A program made the position numbers and the translations under genes. Positions 17,084 to 23,904 of a stretch of DNA of 42,154 bases are shown here, one piece after another (position 1 is the stretch's first letter; each line of letters starts with the position of its first letter). The notes under the pieces are model-generated. The model was not told the DNA's origin. It worked only from the letters and a program-made list of their open reading frames with translations, and searched no databases. The stretch is from NCBI GenBank assembly GCA_037190175.1, contig JBBCJM010000218.1:1-42154 (forward strand), in the 5' to 3' direction. The DNA comes from JBBCJM01 sp037190175. Lineage in GTDB: Bacteria; Pseudomonadota; Alphaproteobacteria; Rhodobacterales; Rhodobacteraceae.

Positions 17084-17725
17084 TCAGCCCGCCGCCTTCG
17101 CCGCCGCGCGGCCGGCGCGTGCGGTCGCCGGGACGGCCATCAGGCGGGCCGCCATGGCGCGGGCGGCGGCGCGCAGGTCGTCGCCGCGGCGGGCCAGCGC
17201 CCGGGTGGCCATGGTCACCGCCTTGGCCACATGCGGGCGGGAATCGGCGGCCGCGGCCTCGACAAGCGCCAGGGCATCAGTGAACCGGGCCGGGGGCGCG
17301 GCCCTGTCGTGCAGCGCAAGGGCCTAGATCAGCGCCAGCCCGGACCGGCGGACATAGAGCCGCCCGTCGCCGCACCAGGGGCCGATGCGGCCCCAGGCAT
17401 GGGGCGCGCGGTCGAACAGGTGGAAGGCGGCGGTGTCGCAGATCGCCCAGTCGGACATCCCGGCCACCATGGCGTCCATCCGGTCCGGGGTCAGCGCCGC
17501 GGGATCGTCGGTCAGGATCGCCAGCATCCGCGCCTCGTGCCGCCCGTCGGCCCAGAGCGCCGCGGCCAGGCCCGCGTCCTTCGGCCGCCGCTTCGCCCAG
17601 GCCAGCAGCCGGCCCATCGGCACCCCGAAGGCGCGGTCCCCCGGGATGCCATAGCGCGCCAGCGCCGCCCGCTCGGCCTCCGACCCCTGCGACGCCAGCC
17701 AGTCCAGCGCCTCCTCCGCCGTCAT
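17084..17725 (-). pseudogene. DNA alkylation repair (AlkD-like) gene broken by an in-frame amber codon
   Basis: The frame from ATG 17725 encodes 133 residues of an AlkD-like HEAT-repeat protein (YGIPGDRAFGVPMGRLLAWA, MSDWAICDTAAFHLFD) and meets TAG at 17324-17326. Reading on in the same frame gives 79 more codons with typical family character (ALALHDRAAPPARFTDAL...VAKAVTMATRALARRG) before TGA at 17084-17086. The intact product would be about 213 residues, close to the family size. At the break, ...GLALI-stop-ALALHD, relatives as I recall them often have tryptophan, so TGG to TAG would explain it. The gene is the last of the arsR operon, coupled to the SRPBCC gene by ATGA. A sequencing error or rare readthrough is the alternative. 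Confidence 0.8.
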
Positions 17726-18198
17726 GCCCCGCTGTCCAGCAGCGCGGCCAGCTTGTCATAGGTCTCGGCCATGCCGTCGGTCATGCCGGTGGCCATCGCC
17801 GCCGCCAGCGCCTCGGCCGAGCCGTAGCGGATCGTCATCACCATGCGGGTGCCGGCGGCGGTGGGCTCCAGCCGCGTCTCCACCCGCGAGCCCGAGGCCG
17901 GGTCGCCGTTGAAGCGTTCCTCGTGGACCATGCGGTGGGGGGGCTCGACCTCCAGGATCGGGCCGTCGAAGAAGAAGCTCTCGCCCGCCGCATTGGCCCA
18001 GCGGTAAAGAAAGCTGCCGCCGGGGCGCGGGTCGATCCGGCATTCGGTCATCGGGTAGTCATAGGCCCACATCCATTGCCGGATCAGCTCCGGCGTGGTC
18101 ATGGCGCTCCAGACGCGCGCGGGCGGAGCGGCGAAGTCGCGCCGCACCACGATCTCGGTCTCGCCTTGCGTCACCTGCATCGCGGCGGTGGTGGTCAT
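17722..18198 (-). CDS. SRPBCC (AHSA1-like) domain protein, downstream copy
   Basis: The 158-residue protein is a START-like ligand-binding fold of the AHSA1 type: RDFAAPPARVWSAMTTPELIRQW at the start, PGGSFLYRWANAAGE in the middle and ATGMTDGMAETYDKLAALL at the end. Such proteins commonly sit behind ArsR regulators; their ligands are mostly unknown. It is clearly a paralogue of the next gene upstream (about two thirds identical by eye), which points to a tandem duplication. Its ATG overlaps a tiny 8-codon frame left over from the arsR tail, whose AAGGAG gives the ribosome binding site. Its stop overlaps the alkylation-repair pseudogene start. Confidence 0.88.
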   Translation of the reverse strand: MTTTAAMQVTQGETEIVVRRDFAAPPARVWSAMTTPELIRQWMWAYDYPMTECRIDPRPGGSFLYRWANAAGESFFFDGPILEVEPPHRMVHEERFNGDPASGSRVETRLEPTAAGTRMVMTIRYGSAEALAAAMATGMTDGMAETYDKLAALLDSGA

Positions 18199-18231
18199 GG
18201 GGTGTCCTCCTTGTCGTCCATGGTTTCCAGG
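18196..18231 (-). repeat. Duplication scar: copy of the arsR 3' end
   Basis: Bases 18196-18231 match 18715-18750 in 33 of 36 positions by direct alignment. In the upstream position this sequence is the last codons of arsR (LETMDDEEDTP) running into the SRPBCC start. Here it lies between the two SRPBCC genes and can still be read as MDDKEDTP and a stop overlapping the SRPBCC start. It marks the junction of a tandem duplication of arsR tail plus SRPBCC gene. Confidence 0.85.
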
Positions 18232-18717
18232 TCATGCGGTCCCGGCCTCCAGCAGCGCGTCGAGCTTGTCGTAGGTCTGGGCCATGCCGTCGGTCATGCC
18301 GGTGGCCATGGCGGCCTCCAGCGACTCGGGGGTGGGGTAGCGAATCGTCATCACCATGCGGGTGCCGGTCGCGGTGGCGTCGAAGCGGGTCTCGACCGTG
18401 GCGGCCATGGCGGGGTCGCCGTTCAGCCGTTCGACATGCACCATGCGGTGGGGAGCCTCGACCTCGACGATCGGGCCCTCGAAATGGAAACTCTCGCCCG
18501 CCGCATTGGCCCAGCGCCACAGCAGGCTGCCGCCGGGGCGGACATCCATCCGGCATTCGGTCATCGGATAGTCGAAGGCCCACAGCCATTGCGGCACCAG
18601 GTCGGGGGTGGTGAAGGCGCGCCAGACGCGCCCGGGCGGGGCGGCGAAGTCGCGCGTGACGGTCAGTTCGGCGCCCGAGCGGGTGAACTGCATGGCGGCG
18701 GTGGCCTGGGCGGTCAT
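18232..18717 (-). CDS. SRPBCC (AHSA1-like) domain protein, upstream copy
   Basis: This 161-residue paralogue of the gene at 17722 has the same fold: RDFAAPPGRVWRAFTTPDLVPQW, YPMTECRMDVRPGGSLLWRW, GESFHFEGPIVEVEAPHRMV and ATGMTDGMAQTYDKLDALLE. Differences cluster at the ends and in a few core positions (FFFDGPILEVEPP against FHFEGPIVEVEAP), so ligand preference could have drifted. It is coupled directly to arsR by an ATGA overlap, making it the ancestral partner of the regulator. It is expected in the cytosol and should be repressed by the ArsR protein together with the downstream copy. Confidence 0.88.
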   Translation of the reverse strand: MTAQATAAMQFTRSGAELTVTRDFAAPPGRVWRAFTTPDLVPQWLWAFDYPMTECRMDVRPGGSLLWRWANAAGESFHFEGPIVEVEAPHRMVHVERLNGDPAMAATVETRFDATATGTRMVMTIRYPTPESLEAAMATGMTDGMAQTYDKLDALLEAGTA

Positions 18718-19049
18718 GGGGTGTCCTCCTCGTCGTCCATCGTTTCCAGCAATCGGTCCAGCCGGGTGAATCCGGCCTCCATGCCCCGGCGCATCTGGTC
18801 CAGCCAGTCCCACAGCGCCGCCACCGCCTGCGGTTTCAGCCGGCGGGGGCGGCGGGTGCCTTCGACCCGGGTCTCGATCAGCCCGGCCTCCTCCAGCACC
18901 CGCAGGTGGCGGCTGACGGCGGGCTGGCTGATGGGGAAGGGGGCGGCCAGCTCGGCCACCGTCGCCTCGCCCTCGGCCAGCCGCGCCAGGATCGCCCGCC
19001 GGGTGGGGTCGGAAAGCGCGGCGAAGGCGGCGTCGAGGTGTTCCATCAT
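18714..19049 (-). CDS. ArsR/SmtB-family winged-helix repressor
   Basis: The 111-residue regulator has the standard ArsR layout: FAALSDPTRRAILARLAEGE at the start, then the recognition helix region FPISQPAVSRHLRVLEEAGL and the wing RVEGTRRPRRLKPQA. There is no CxC metal site in the alpha-3 helix, so it is probably not a classical arsenic or zinc sensor. It matches the group found in operons with SRPBCC proteins. Two ATGs at 19049 and 19046 both fit. A palindromic A/T-rich operator overlaps the promoter just upstream, so autorepression is likely. Confidence 0.9.
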   Translation of the reverse strand: MMEHLDAAFAALSDPTRRAILARLAEGEATVAELAAPFPISQPAVSRHLRVLEEAGLIETRVEGTRRPRRLKPQAVAALWDWLDQMRRGMEAGFTRLDRLLETMDDEEDTP

Positions 19050-19056
19050 CCACCCT

Positions 19057-19100
19057 TTATATAGTACAATATTTATATAACGAATCGATCCAGCGCGCAA
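19057..19100 (-). promoter_or_regulatory. Promoter and operator of the arsR operon
   Basis: Read on the minus strand, TTGCGC (19095-19100), a 17-nt spacer and TATAAA (19072-19077) form a plausible sigma-70 promoter. A dyad TTATATA (19057-19063) and TATATAA (19074-19080) with a 10-nt spacer covers the -10 and start region, where ArsR repressors usually bind. The stretch is strikingly A/T-rich for this genome. Confidence 0.6.
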
Positions 19101-19221
19101 CCCCCGCTTTCCGCTGGCCAGCCCCGCGCTTCTGCGATAGTCTTTCGTGCAAGACCCGGGAAAATCCGGGCGACCCGAGGCAGCAGTACTAAAAACCAAC
19201 GAATACGACAGGCAGGCCCCC

Positions 19222-20388
19222 ATGACGGAGATGGTCTATGGCACCACGCCCGGCCGCATCGCCGAGCCGGTGCTTCCCCGCTGGTGGCGCACGATCGACC
19301 GCTGGTCGCTGACCGCGGTCTTCGGGCTCTTCGCGATCGGCATCCTGCTGGGGCTGGCCGCCTCGGTGCCCTTGGCGCAGAGGAACGGGCTGGAAGCGTT
19401 CTACTATGTCCAGCGGCAGGCGGTGTTCGGCGGCGCGGGGCTGAGTGCCATGGTGCTGCTGTCCATGGCGCCGCCGGCGCTGGTGCGGCGGCTGGGGGTG
19501 CTGCTGTTCCTGGGCAGTTTCGCGGCGCTCGCGGCGCTGCCGGTGATGGGCACCGATTTCGGCAAGGGCGCGGTCAGGTGGTTCAGCTTCGGCTTCGCCT
19601 CGGTCCAGCCCTCCGAGTTCCTGAAGCCCGGCTTCGTGGTGCTCTGCGCGTGGCTGATCGCCGCGGCGCAGGAGCCGATGGGGCCGGCGGGCAAGTCGAT
19701 CTCCTTCACCGTCACGGTGGTGATCGTGGCGCTGCTGGCCCTGCAGCCCGACTTCGGGCAGGCGGCGCTGGTGCTCTTCGGCTGGGGGGTGGTGTATTTC
19801 GTGGCCGGCGCGCCCATGCTGCTGATCCTCATCGTGGCCGGGCTGGTGGGGGCAGGGGGCTTTGCCGCCTACAACATGTCCGAGCATTTCGCCCGCCGGA
19901 TCAACGGCTTCCTGGCGCCGGACGTGGATCCGCGCACCCAGCTCGGCTATGCCACCAACGCGATCCAGGAGGGCGGGTTCTTCGGCGTCGGCGTGGGCGA
20001 GGGGCAGGTGAAATGGTCGCTGCCCGATGCGCATACCGATTTCATCATCGCGGTGGCGGCCGAGGAATACGGGCTGGTCCTCGTGCTGCTGGTCATCGCG
20101 CTCTACACCACCATCGTGGCGCGCTCGCTCCTGCGGCTGGTGCGCGAACGCGATCCCTTCATCCGGCTGGCGGGCGCGGGGCTGGCCTGCATCTTCGGGG
20201 TGCAGGCGATGATCAACATGGGCGTGGCGGTGCGGCTCTTGCCGGCCAAGGGGATGACGCTGCCCTTCGTGTCCTACGGCGGCTCCTCGATGATCGCGGC
20301 CGGCATCGGGCTCGGCTTCCTGCTGGCACTGACCCGCACCCGGCCGCAGGGGGTGATCGGCGACATCTTCCGGCGGCGGCTGGGATGA
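19222..20388 (+). CDS. ftsW: Peptidoglycan glycosyltransferase FtsW (SEDS family)
   Basis: FtsW is the septal SEDS glycosyltransferase that polymerises lipid II with its partner FtsI. The 388-residue protein has about ten hydrophobic segments, the PRWWRTIDRW N-terminal amphipathic start, KGAVRWFSFG, QPSEFLKPGFVV, the periplasmic loop ending LPDAHTDFIIAVAAEEYGL (with the conserved Asp) and the C-terminal LPFVSYGGSSM motif. I chose ATG 19222 since MTEMVYGT matches family starts; codons further upstream overlap the promoter zone. It heads an operon with murG and murC. The usual upstream neighbours mraY and murD are absent. Confidence 0.95.
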   Translation: MTEMVYGTTPGRIAEPVLPRWWRTIDRWSLTAVFGLFAIGILLGLAASVPLAQRNGLEAFYYVQRQAVFGGAGLSAMVLLSMAPPALVRRLGVLLFLGSFAALAALPVMGTDFGKGAVRWFSFGFASVQPSEFLKPGFVVLCAWLIAAAQEPMGPAGKSISFTVTVVIVALLALQPDFGQAALVLFGWGVVYFVAGAPMLLILIVAGLVGAGGFAAYNMSEHFARRINGFLAPDVDPRTQLGYATNAIQEGGFFGVGVGEGQVKWSLPDAHTDFIIAVAAEEYGLVLVLLVIALYTTIVARSLLRLVRERDPFIRLAGAGLACIFGVQAMINMGVAVRLLPAKGMTLPFVSYGGSSMIAAGIGLGFLLALTRTRPQGVIGDIFRRRLG

Positions 20389-20410
20389 GCGGTTGCTTTC
20401 CTTTCGGAGC

Positions 20411-20530
20411 CCCCCTCCCCCATCCCCTCCCCACCAGGGGGAGGGGAGGTGCCATCCCTGGCCACCCGCTCGACGGATTGGTGTGGGGCGCCTCCCTCCC
20501 CCCTGGTGGGGGAGGGATGGGGGGGGGGGG
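20411..20530. repeat. Pair of inverted GC-rich palindromic units between ftsW and murG
   Basis: Unit A (20411-20448) contains CATCCCCTCCCCACCAGGGG. Unit B (20491-20530) is the inverted copy, containing CTGGTGGGGGAGGGATGGGG and ending in a run of 12 G. Each unit folds on itself and the two can pair with each other. The same unit pair occurs at 41300-41391. The segment lies inside an apparent operon, so it is transcribed. I found no protein-coding signal in this 160-nt gap. Confidence 0.75.
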
Positions 20531-20548
20531 CTTTGCCCGGGGGCAGGG

Positions 20549-21664
20549 ATGACCCAGCCGCTCCTCCTCATCGCCGCCGGCGGCACCGGGGGCCACATGT
20601 TCCCCGCCCAGGCGCTGGCCGAGGCGATGGTGCGGCGCGGCTGGCGGGTGAAACTGTCCACCGACGACCGCGGCGCGCGCTATGCGGGCGGCTTTCCGGC
20701 CGAAGTGCAGGTGGAGCGGGTGTCCTCCGCCACCTTCGCCCGCGGCGGGGCGCTGGCCCGGGCGCTGGTGCCGCTGCGCATCGGCGGGGGCGTGCTGGCC
20801 ATGGTGGCCCGGATGCTGCGCGACTGGCCCGCGGCGGTGGTGGGCTTCGGCGGCTACCCTTCCATCCCCGCGCTGGCTGCGGCCACCCTCCTGCGCCGGC
20901 CGCGGATGATCCACGAACAGAACGGAGTGCCGGGCAAGGTCAACCGGCTCTTCGCGCCCCGGGTGCAGGCGGTGGCCTGCGGCACCTGGCCCACCGACCT
21001 GCCGCCGGGGGTCACCGGCATCCATACCGGCAACCCGGTGCGGCAGGCGGTGCTGGACCGCGCGGCGGCCACCTACATCCCCCCCGGCGACTATCCGATG
21101 AGCCTTGTCGTCATCGGCGGCTCGCAGGGCGCGCGCATCCTGTCGAACGTGGTGCCCGCCGCGGCGGCCGGGTTGCCGGAGGCGCTGCGGGCCAACCTGC
21201 GGGTGGCGCACCAGGCCCGGCCCGAGGATGCCGAACGAGTGGCCGAAGTCTATGCCGCCGCCGGGATCCGGGCCGAGGTCGAGCCCTTCTTCTCCGACAT
21301 CCCCCGCCGGCTGGCCGAGGCGCAGCTGGTGATCTCCCGCGCCGGGGCCTCCTCCATCGCCGACATCACGGTGATCGGCCGGCCCGCGATCCTGATCCCC
21401 TATGCCGCGGCCGCGGCCGACCATCAGGCCGCCAATGCCCGCGGCCCGGCCACGGGCGAGGCGGCGGTGGTGATCCCCGAATCCGCGCTTGACGCCGCCA
21501 CGCTCGGGGCGCAGATGGCGGCCATCCTCACGCAGCCCGAGGCCGCGCGGCGCATGGCCGCCAATGCCCTGGCCCTCGGCCGCCCCGACGCCACCGACCG
21601 TCTCGTCGACGCCCTCCTGTCCCTGCCCGGTATCCCCCATGAACGCGACCAAGCTGCCCCTTGA
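20549..21664 (+). CDS. murG: UDP-GlcNAc:lipid I N-acetylglucosaminyltransferase
   Basis: MurG adds GlcNAc to lipid I, giving lipid II at the inner face of the membrane. The 371-residue GT28 protein has the N-terminal loop AAGGTGGHMFPA (residues 9-20), GFGGYPSIPAL, HEQNGVPGKVNRLF, and the C-domain donor site VIGGSQGARILS and SRAGASSIADI. ATG 20549 follows GGGCAGGG; longer frames upstream run through the G-rich repeat and are not credible. Its 3' end overlaps murC by 26 nt, so translation is coupled. Confidence 0.96.
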   Translation: MTQPLLLIAAGGTGGHMFPAQALAEAMVRRGWRVKLSTDDRGARYAGGFPAEVQVERVSSATFARGGALARALVPLRIGGGVLAMVARMLRDWPAAVVGFGGYPSIPALAAATLLRRPRMIHEQNGVPGKVNRLFAPRVQAVACGTWPTDLPPGVTGIHTGNPVRQAVLDRAAATYIPPGDYPMSLVVIGGSQGARILSNVVPAAAAGLPEALRANLRVAHQARPEDAERVAEVYAAAGIRAEVEPFFSDIPRRLAEAQLVISRAGASSIADITVIGRPAILIPYAAAAADHQAANARGPATGEAAVVIPESALDAATLGAQMAAILTQPEAARRMAANALALGRPDATDRLVDALLSLPGIPHERDQAAP

Positions 21665-23054
21665 ACTCGGCCCCATCCATTTCGTCGGCATCGGCGGCAT
21701 CGGCATGTCCGGCATCGCCGAGGTGCTGATGACACTGGGCTACCGGGTGCAGGGGTCGGATTCGAAGGCGTCGAAGATCACCGACCGGCTGGTGGCCCTG
21801 GGCGCGCGGTTCTTCGAGGGGCAGCGGGCCGAGAACCTGGGCGAGGCCGCGGTGGTGGTGATCTCCTCCGCCATCAAGAAGGGCAACCCGGAACTGGAGG
21901 AGGCGCGGCGGCGCAAGCTGCCGGTGGTGCGCCGGGCCGAGATGCTGGCGGAGCTGATGCGGCTGCGGTCGAACATCGCCATCGGCGGGACGCATGGCAA
22001 GACCACCACCACCACCATGGTGGCGACGCTCTTGGACAAGGGCGGCTTCGACCCCACGGTGATCAACGGGGGCGTGAGCCACGCCTATGGCTCCAACGCC
22101 CGGGCCGGGGCAGGGGAGTGGATGGTGGTCGAGGCGGACGAGTCGGACGGGTCGTTCAACCGCCTGCCCGCCACCATCGCCATCGTGACGAACATCGACC
22201 CCGAGCATATGGAGCACTGGGGGACGCTGGAAAACCTGCGCAAGGGCTTCCAGGACTTCGTGACCAACATCCCCTTCTACGGCCTTGCCGTCTGCTGCAC
22301 CGACCACCCCGAGGTGCAGGCGCTGGTGGGCCGGGTGACCGACCGCCGGGTGGTGACCTTCGGTTTCAACACCCAGGCCGACGTGCGGGCGGTGAACCTG
22401 CGGTATCAGGACGGCAAGCCGCATTTCGACGTGGCCCTGCAGGCCGAGGACGCGGTGATCGAGGACTGCTCGCTGCCCATGCCCGGCGACCACAACGTGT
22501 CGAACGCCTTGGCCGCCATCGCGGTCGCCCGCCACCTGGGCATGAAGCGCGCCGAGATCCGCGAGGCGCTGGCGGGCTTTGCCGGGGTCAACCGCCGCTT
22601 CACCCGGGTGGGCGAGTGGCGCGGCATCCCGATCATCGACGACTACGGCCACCACCCGGTCGAGATCGCAGCGGTGCTGAAGGCCGCGCGCCGCACGGTG
22701 GAGGCCACGCCGGGCGCCCGGGTGATCGCGGTCCACCAGCCGCACCGCTATTCGCGCCTGTCGAACCTGTTCGAGGATTTCTGCACCTGCTTCAACGAGG
22801 CCGACGTGGTAGGGATCTCCGAGGTCTATCCGGCGGGCGAGGAGCCGATCCCCGGCGCCTCGCGCGACGATCTGGTGGCGGGCCTGATCGCCCACGGCCA
22901 CCGCCACGCCCGCGCGATCCTGTCCGAGGAGGACCTGGAGCGGCTGGTGCGCGAACAGGCGCGCCCCGGCGACATCGTGGTCTGCCTGGGCGCGGGGACG
23001 ATCTCGGCCTGGGCCAATGCGCTGCCGGCGCGGCTGATGGGGCAGGCGGCATGA
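21639..23054 (+). CDS. murC: UDP-N-acetylmuramate-L-alanine ligase
   Basis: MurC attaches L-alanine to UDP-MurNAc with ATP in cytoplasmic peptidoglycan precursor synthesis. The 471-residue protein has the N-terminal Rossmann motif FVGIGGIGMSGIAEV, the ATP loop GTHGKTTTTT (residues 117-126), NIDPEHMEHW, PGDHNVSNALAAI and the C-terminal DDYGHHPVEI and HQPHRYSR motifs, all typical of MurC. It overlaps murG by 26 nt. Downstream, where most relatives carry DUF2484 then murB, there are two DUF2484 genes and no murB. Confidence 0.97.
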   Translation: MNATKLPLELGPIHFVGIGGIGMSGIAEVLMTLGYRVQGSDSKASKITDRLVALGARFFEGQRAENLGEAAVVVISSAIKKGNPELEEARRRKLPVVRRAEMLAELMRLRSNIAIGGTHGKTTTTTMVATLLDKGGFDPTVINGGVSHAYGSNARAGAGEWMVVEADESDGSFNRLPATIAIVTNIDPEHMEHWGTLENLRKGFQDFVTNIPFYGLAVCCTDHPEVQALVGRVTDRRVVTFGFNTQADVRAVNLRYQDGKPHFDVALQAEDAVIEDCSLPMPGDHNVSNALAAIAVARHLGMKRAEIREALAGFAGVNRRFTRVGEWRGIPIIDDYGHHPVEIAAVLKAARRTVEATPGARVIAVHQPHRYSRLSNLFEDFCTCFNEADVVGISEVYPAGEEPIPGASRDDLVAGLIAHGHRHARAILSEEDLERLVREQARPGDIVVCLGAGTISAWANALPARLMGQAA

Positions 23055-23062
23055 GAGGAGCG

Positions 23063-23130
23063 CCGGAGTTTTTGAAAACTCCGGTTCGGAGCCTTCAGAG
23101 GCTCCGGCCCGATTTCTTTGAAGAAATCGG
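23063..23130. repeat. Array of three short palindromes after murC
   Basis: Three dyads follow each other: CCGGAGTTTT-TG-AAAACTCCGG (23063-23084), CGGAGCCT-TCAG-AGGCTCCG (23087-23106) and CCGATTTCTT-TG-AAGAAATCGG (23109-23130). The outer two have 10-bp perfect arms with a TG centre; the middle one has 8-bp arms and a 4-nt loop. The array sits between murC and the next gene of the same operon. It could act as an attenuator or RNA-processing site, or be a multi-hairpin intergenic repeat. Confidence 0.85.
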
Positions 23131-23151
23131 CGCTGTATGGAGGACTGCCGC

Positions 23152-23400
23152 ATGAATCTGGCCATGGCCGCCATCCTCTGGGCGCTGGTCGCCACGGTGA
23201 CGGGGCTCTTGCCCTATCGCTGGCAGATCGGTCCCGGGCTCGTGCTGCTGGCCTCGGCGCCGCTGCTGATCGGCTGGATCTGGGCAGAGGCGGGCTGGCT
23301 GCCGGGGCTGCTGGCGCTCGCGGCCTTCCTGTCGATGTTCCGCCGGCCGCTGGTCCATCTCTGGCGGCGGGCGACCGGCCGGCCCACGGAGGCGCCATGA
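23152..23400 (+). CDS. DUF2484 family membrane protein, first copy
   Basis: The 82-residue protein is almost wholly hydrophobic, with three predicted membrane helices (about residues 3-20, 26-45 and 49-65) and a basic end (RRPLVHLWRRATGR). It matches the DUF2484 proteins found behind murC in Rhodobacterales. Function is unknown; the location suggests a role near cell-wall synthesis. ATG 23152 follows GGAGGACTGCCGC; an in-frame ATG at 23137 would overlap that site. It couples to the second copy by ATGA. Confidence 0.82.
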   Translation: MNLAMAAILWALVATVTGLLPYRWQIGPGLVLLASAPLLIGWIWAEAGWLPGLLALAAFLSMFRRPLVHLWRRATGRPTEAP

Positions 23401-23642
23401 CCGCGCTCGCCGCCGCCTGCCTCTGGGCCGTCGCGGCCAACCTGCTGGCCGTGATGCCCTCGCGCAGGCGGCATGTGCCGCAGGCGATGGTGCTGGTGGC
23501 CACCGGGATCCCGATCCTGGGCTGGGTCACCTGGGCGAACGGGCCCTGGCTGGGGCTTCTGGTGCTGCTGGGGGGCATGAGCGTGCTGCGCTGGCCGCTG
23601 TTCTTCCTGTGGCGGCGGCTGTTCGGGAACCGGGCGGGGTAG
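23397..23642 (+). CDS. DUF2484 family membrane protein, second copy
   Basis: This 81-residue paralogue of the preceding gene has the same arrangement: LAAACLWAVAANLLAVMPS, then MVLVATGIPILGWVTWANG, WLGLLVLLGGMSVLRWPLFF and the basic end LWRRLFGNRAG. Shared features are the WAxxA/W start, the MPxR loop and the LRWPxxxLWRR end. The start ATG overlaps the stop of the first copy. Tandem copies suggest that the two chains may pair in the membrane. No enzymatic motif is visible. Confidence 0.82.
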   Translation: MTALAAACLWAVAANLLAVMPSRRRHVPQAMVLVATGIPILGWVTWANGPWLGLLVLLGGMSVLRWPLFFLWRRLFGNRAG

Positions 23643-23646
23643 GGCC

Positions 23647-23904
23647 TTGGTCGATCTGGCCATCATGGGGCTGGGCGTGGCGGTGGGCGGCATCCTCGGC
23701 TGGCTGATGTCGCGCGGCGGGCGGCGCGGCCCGGCGCTGGTGCTGGCCGCGCTGATGGCGGCGGGCGCGGCGGCGATGATGCTGCAGGCCCGCGGCCGCG
23801 ACGGCTTCGACGCGCTGGGCCCGCTGATCATCGCCCTGCTGATGCTGGCCCCGGTGGCGCTGGGCCTCGCGCTTGGCGCCTGGTGGGGCGGGCGGCGACG
23901 TTAG
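23647..23904 (+). CDS. Small membrane protein with three helices, unknown function
   Basis: The frame encodes 85 residues from TTG 23647 or 79 from ATG 23665; neither has a strong ribosome binding site. The predicted product has three hydrophobic helices separated by short basic or polar loops (SRGGRRGP, ARGRDGFDALGP) and ends GAWWGGRRR. I do not recognise it, but position and helix layout suggest it continues the murC-DUF2484 operon. The last four bases overlap the convergent membrane protein gene. Confidence 0.62.
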   Translation: MVDLAIMGLGVAVGGILGWLMSRGGRRGPALVLAALMAAGAAAMMLQARGRDGFDALGPLIIALLMLAPVALGLALGAWWGGRRR

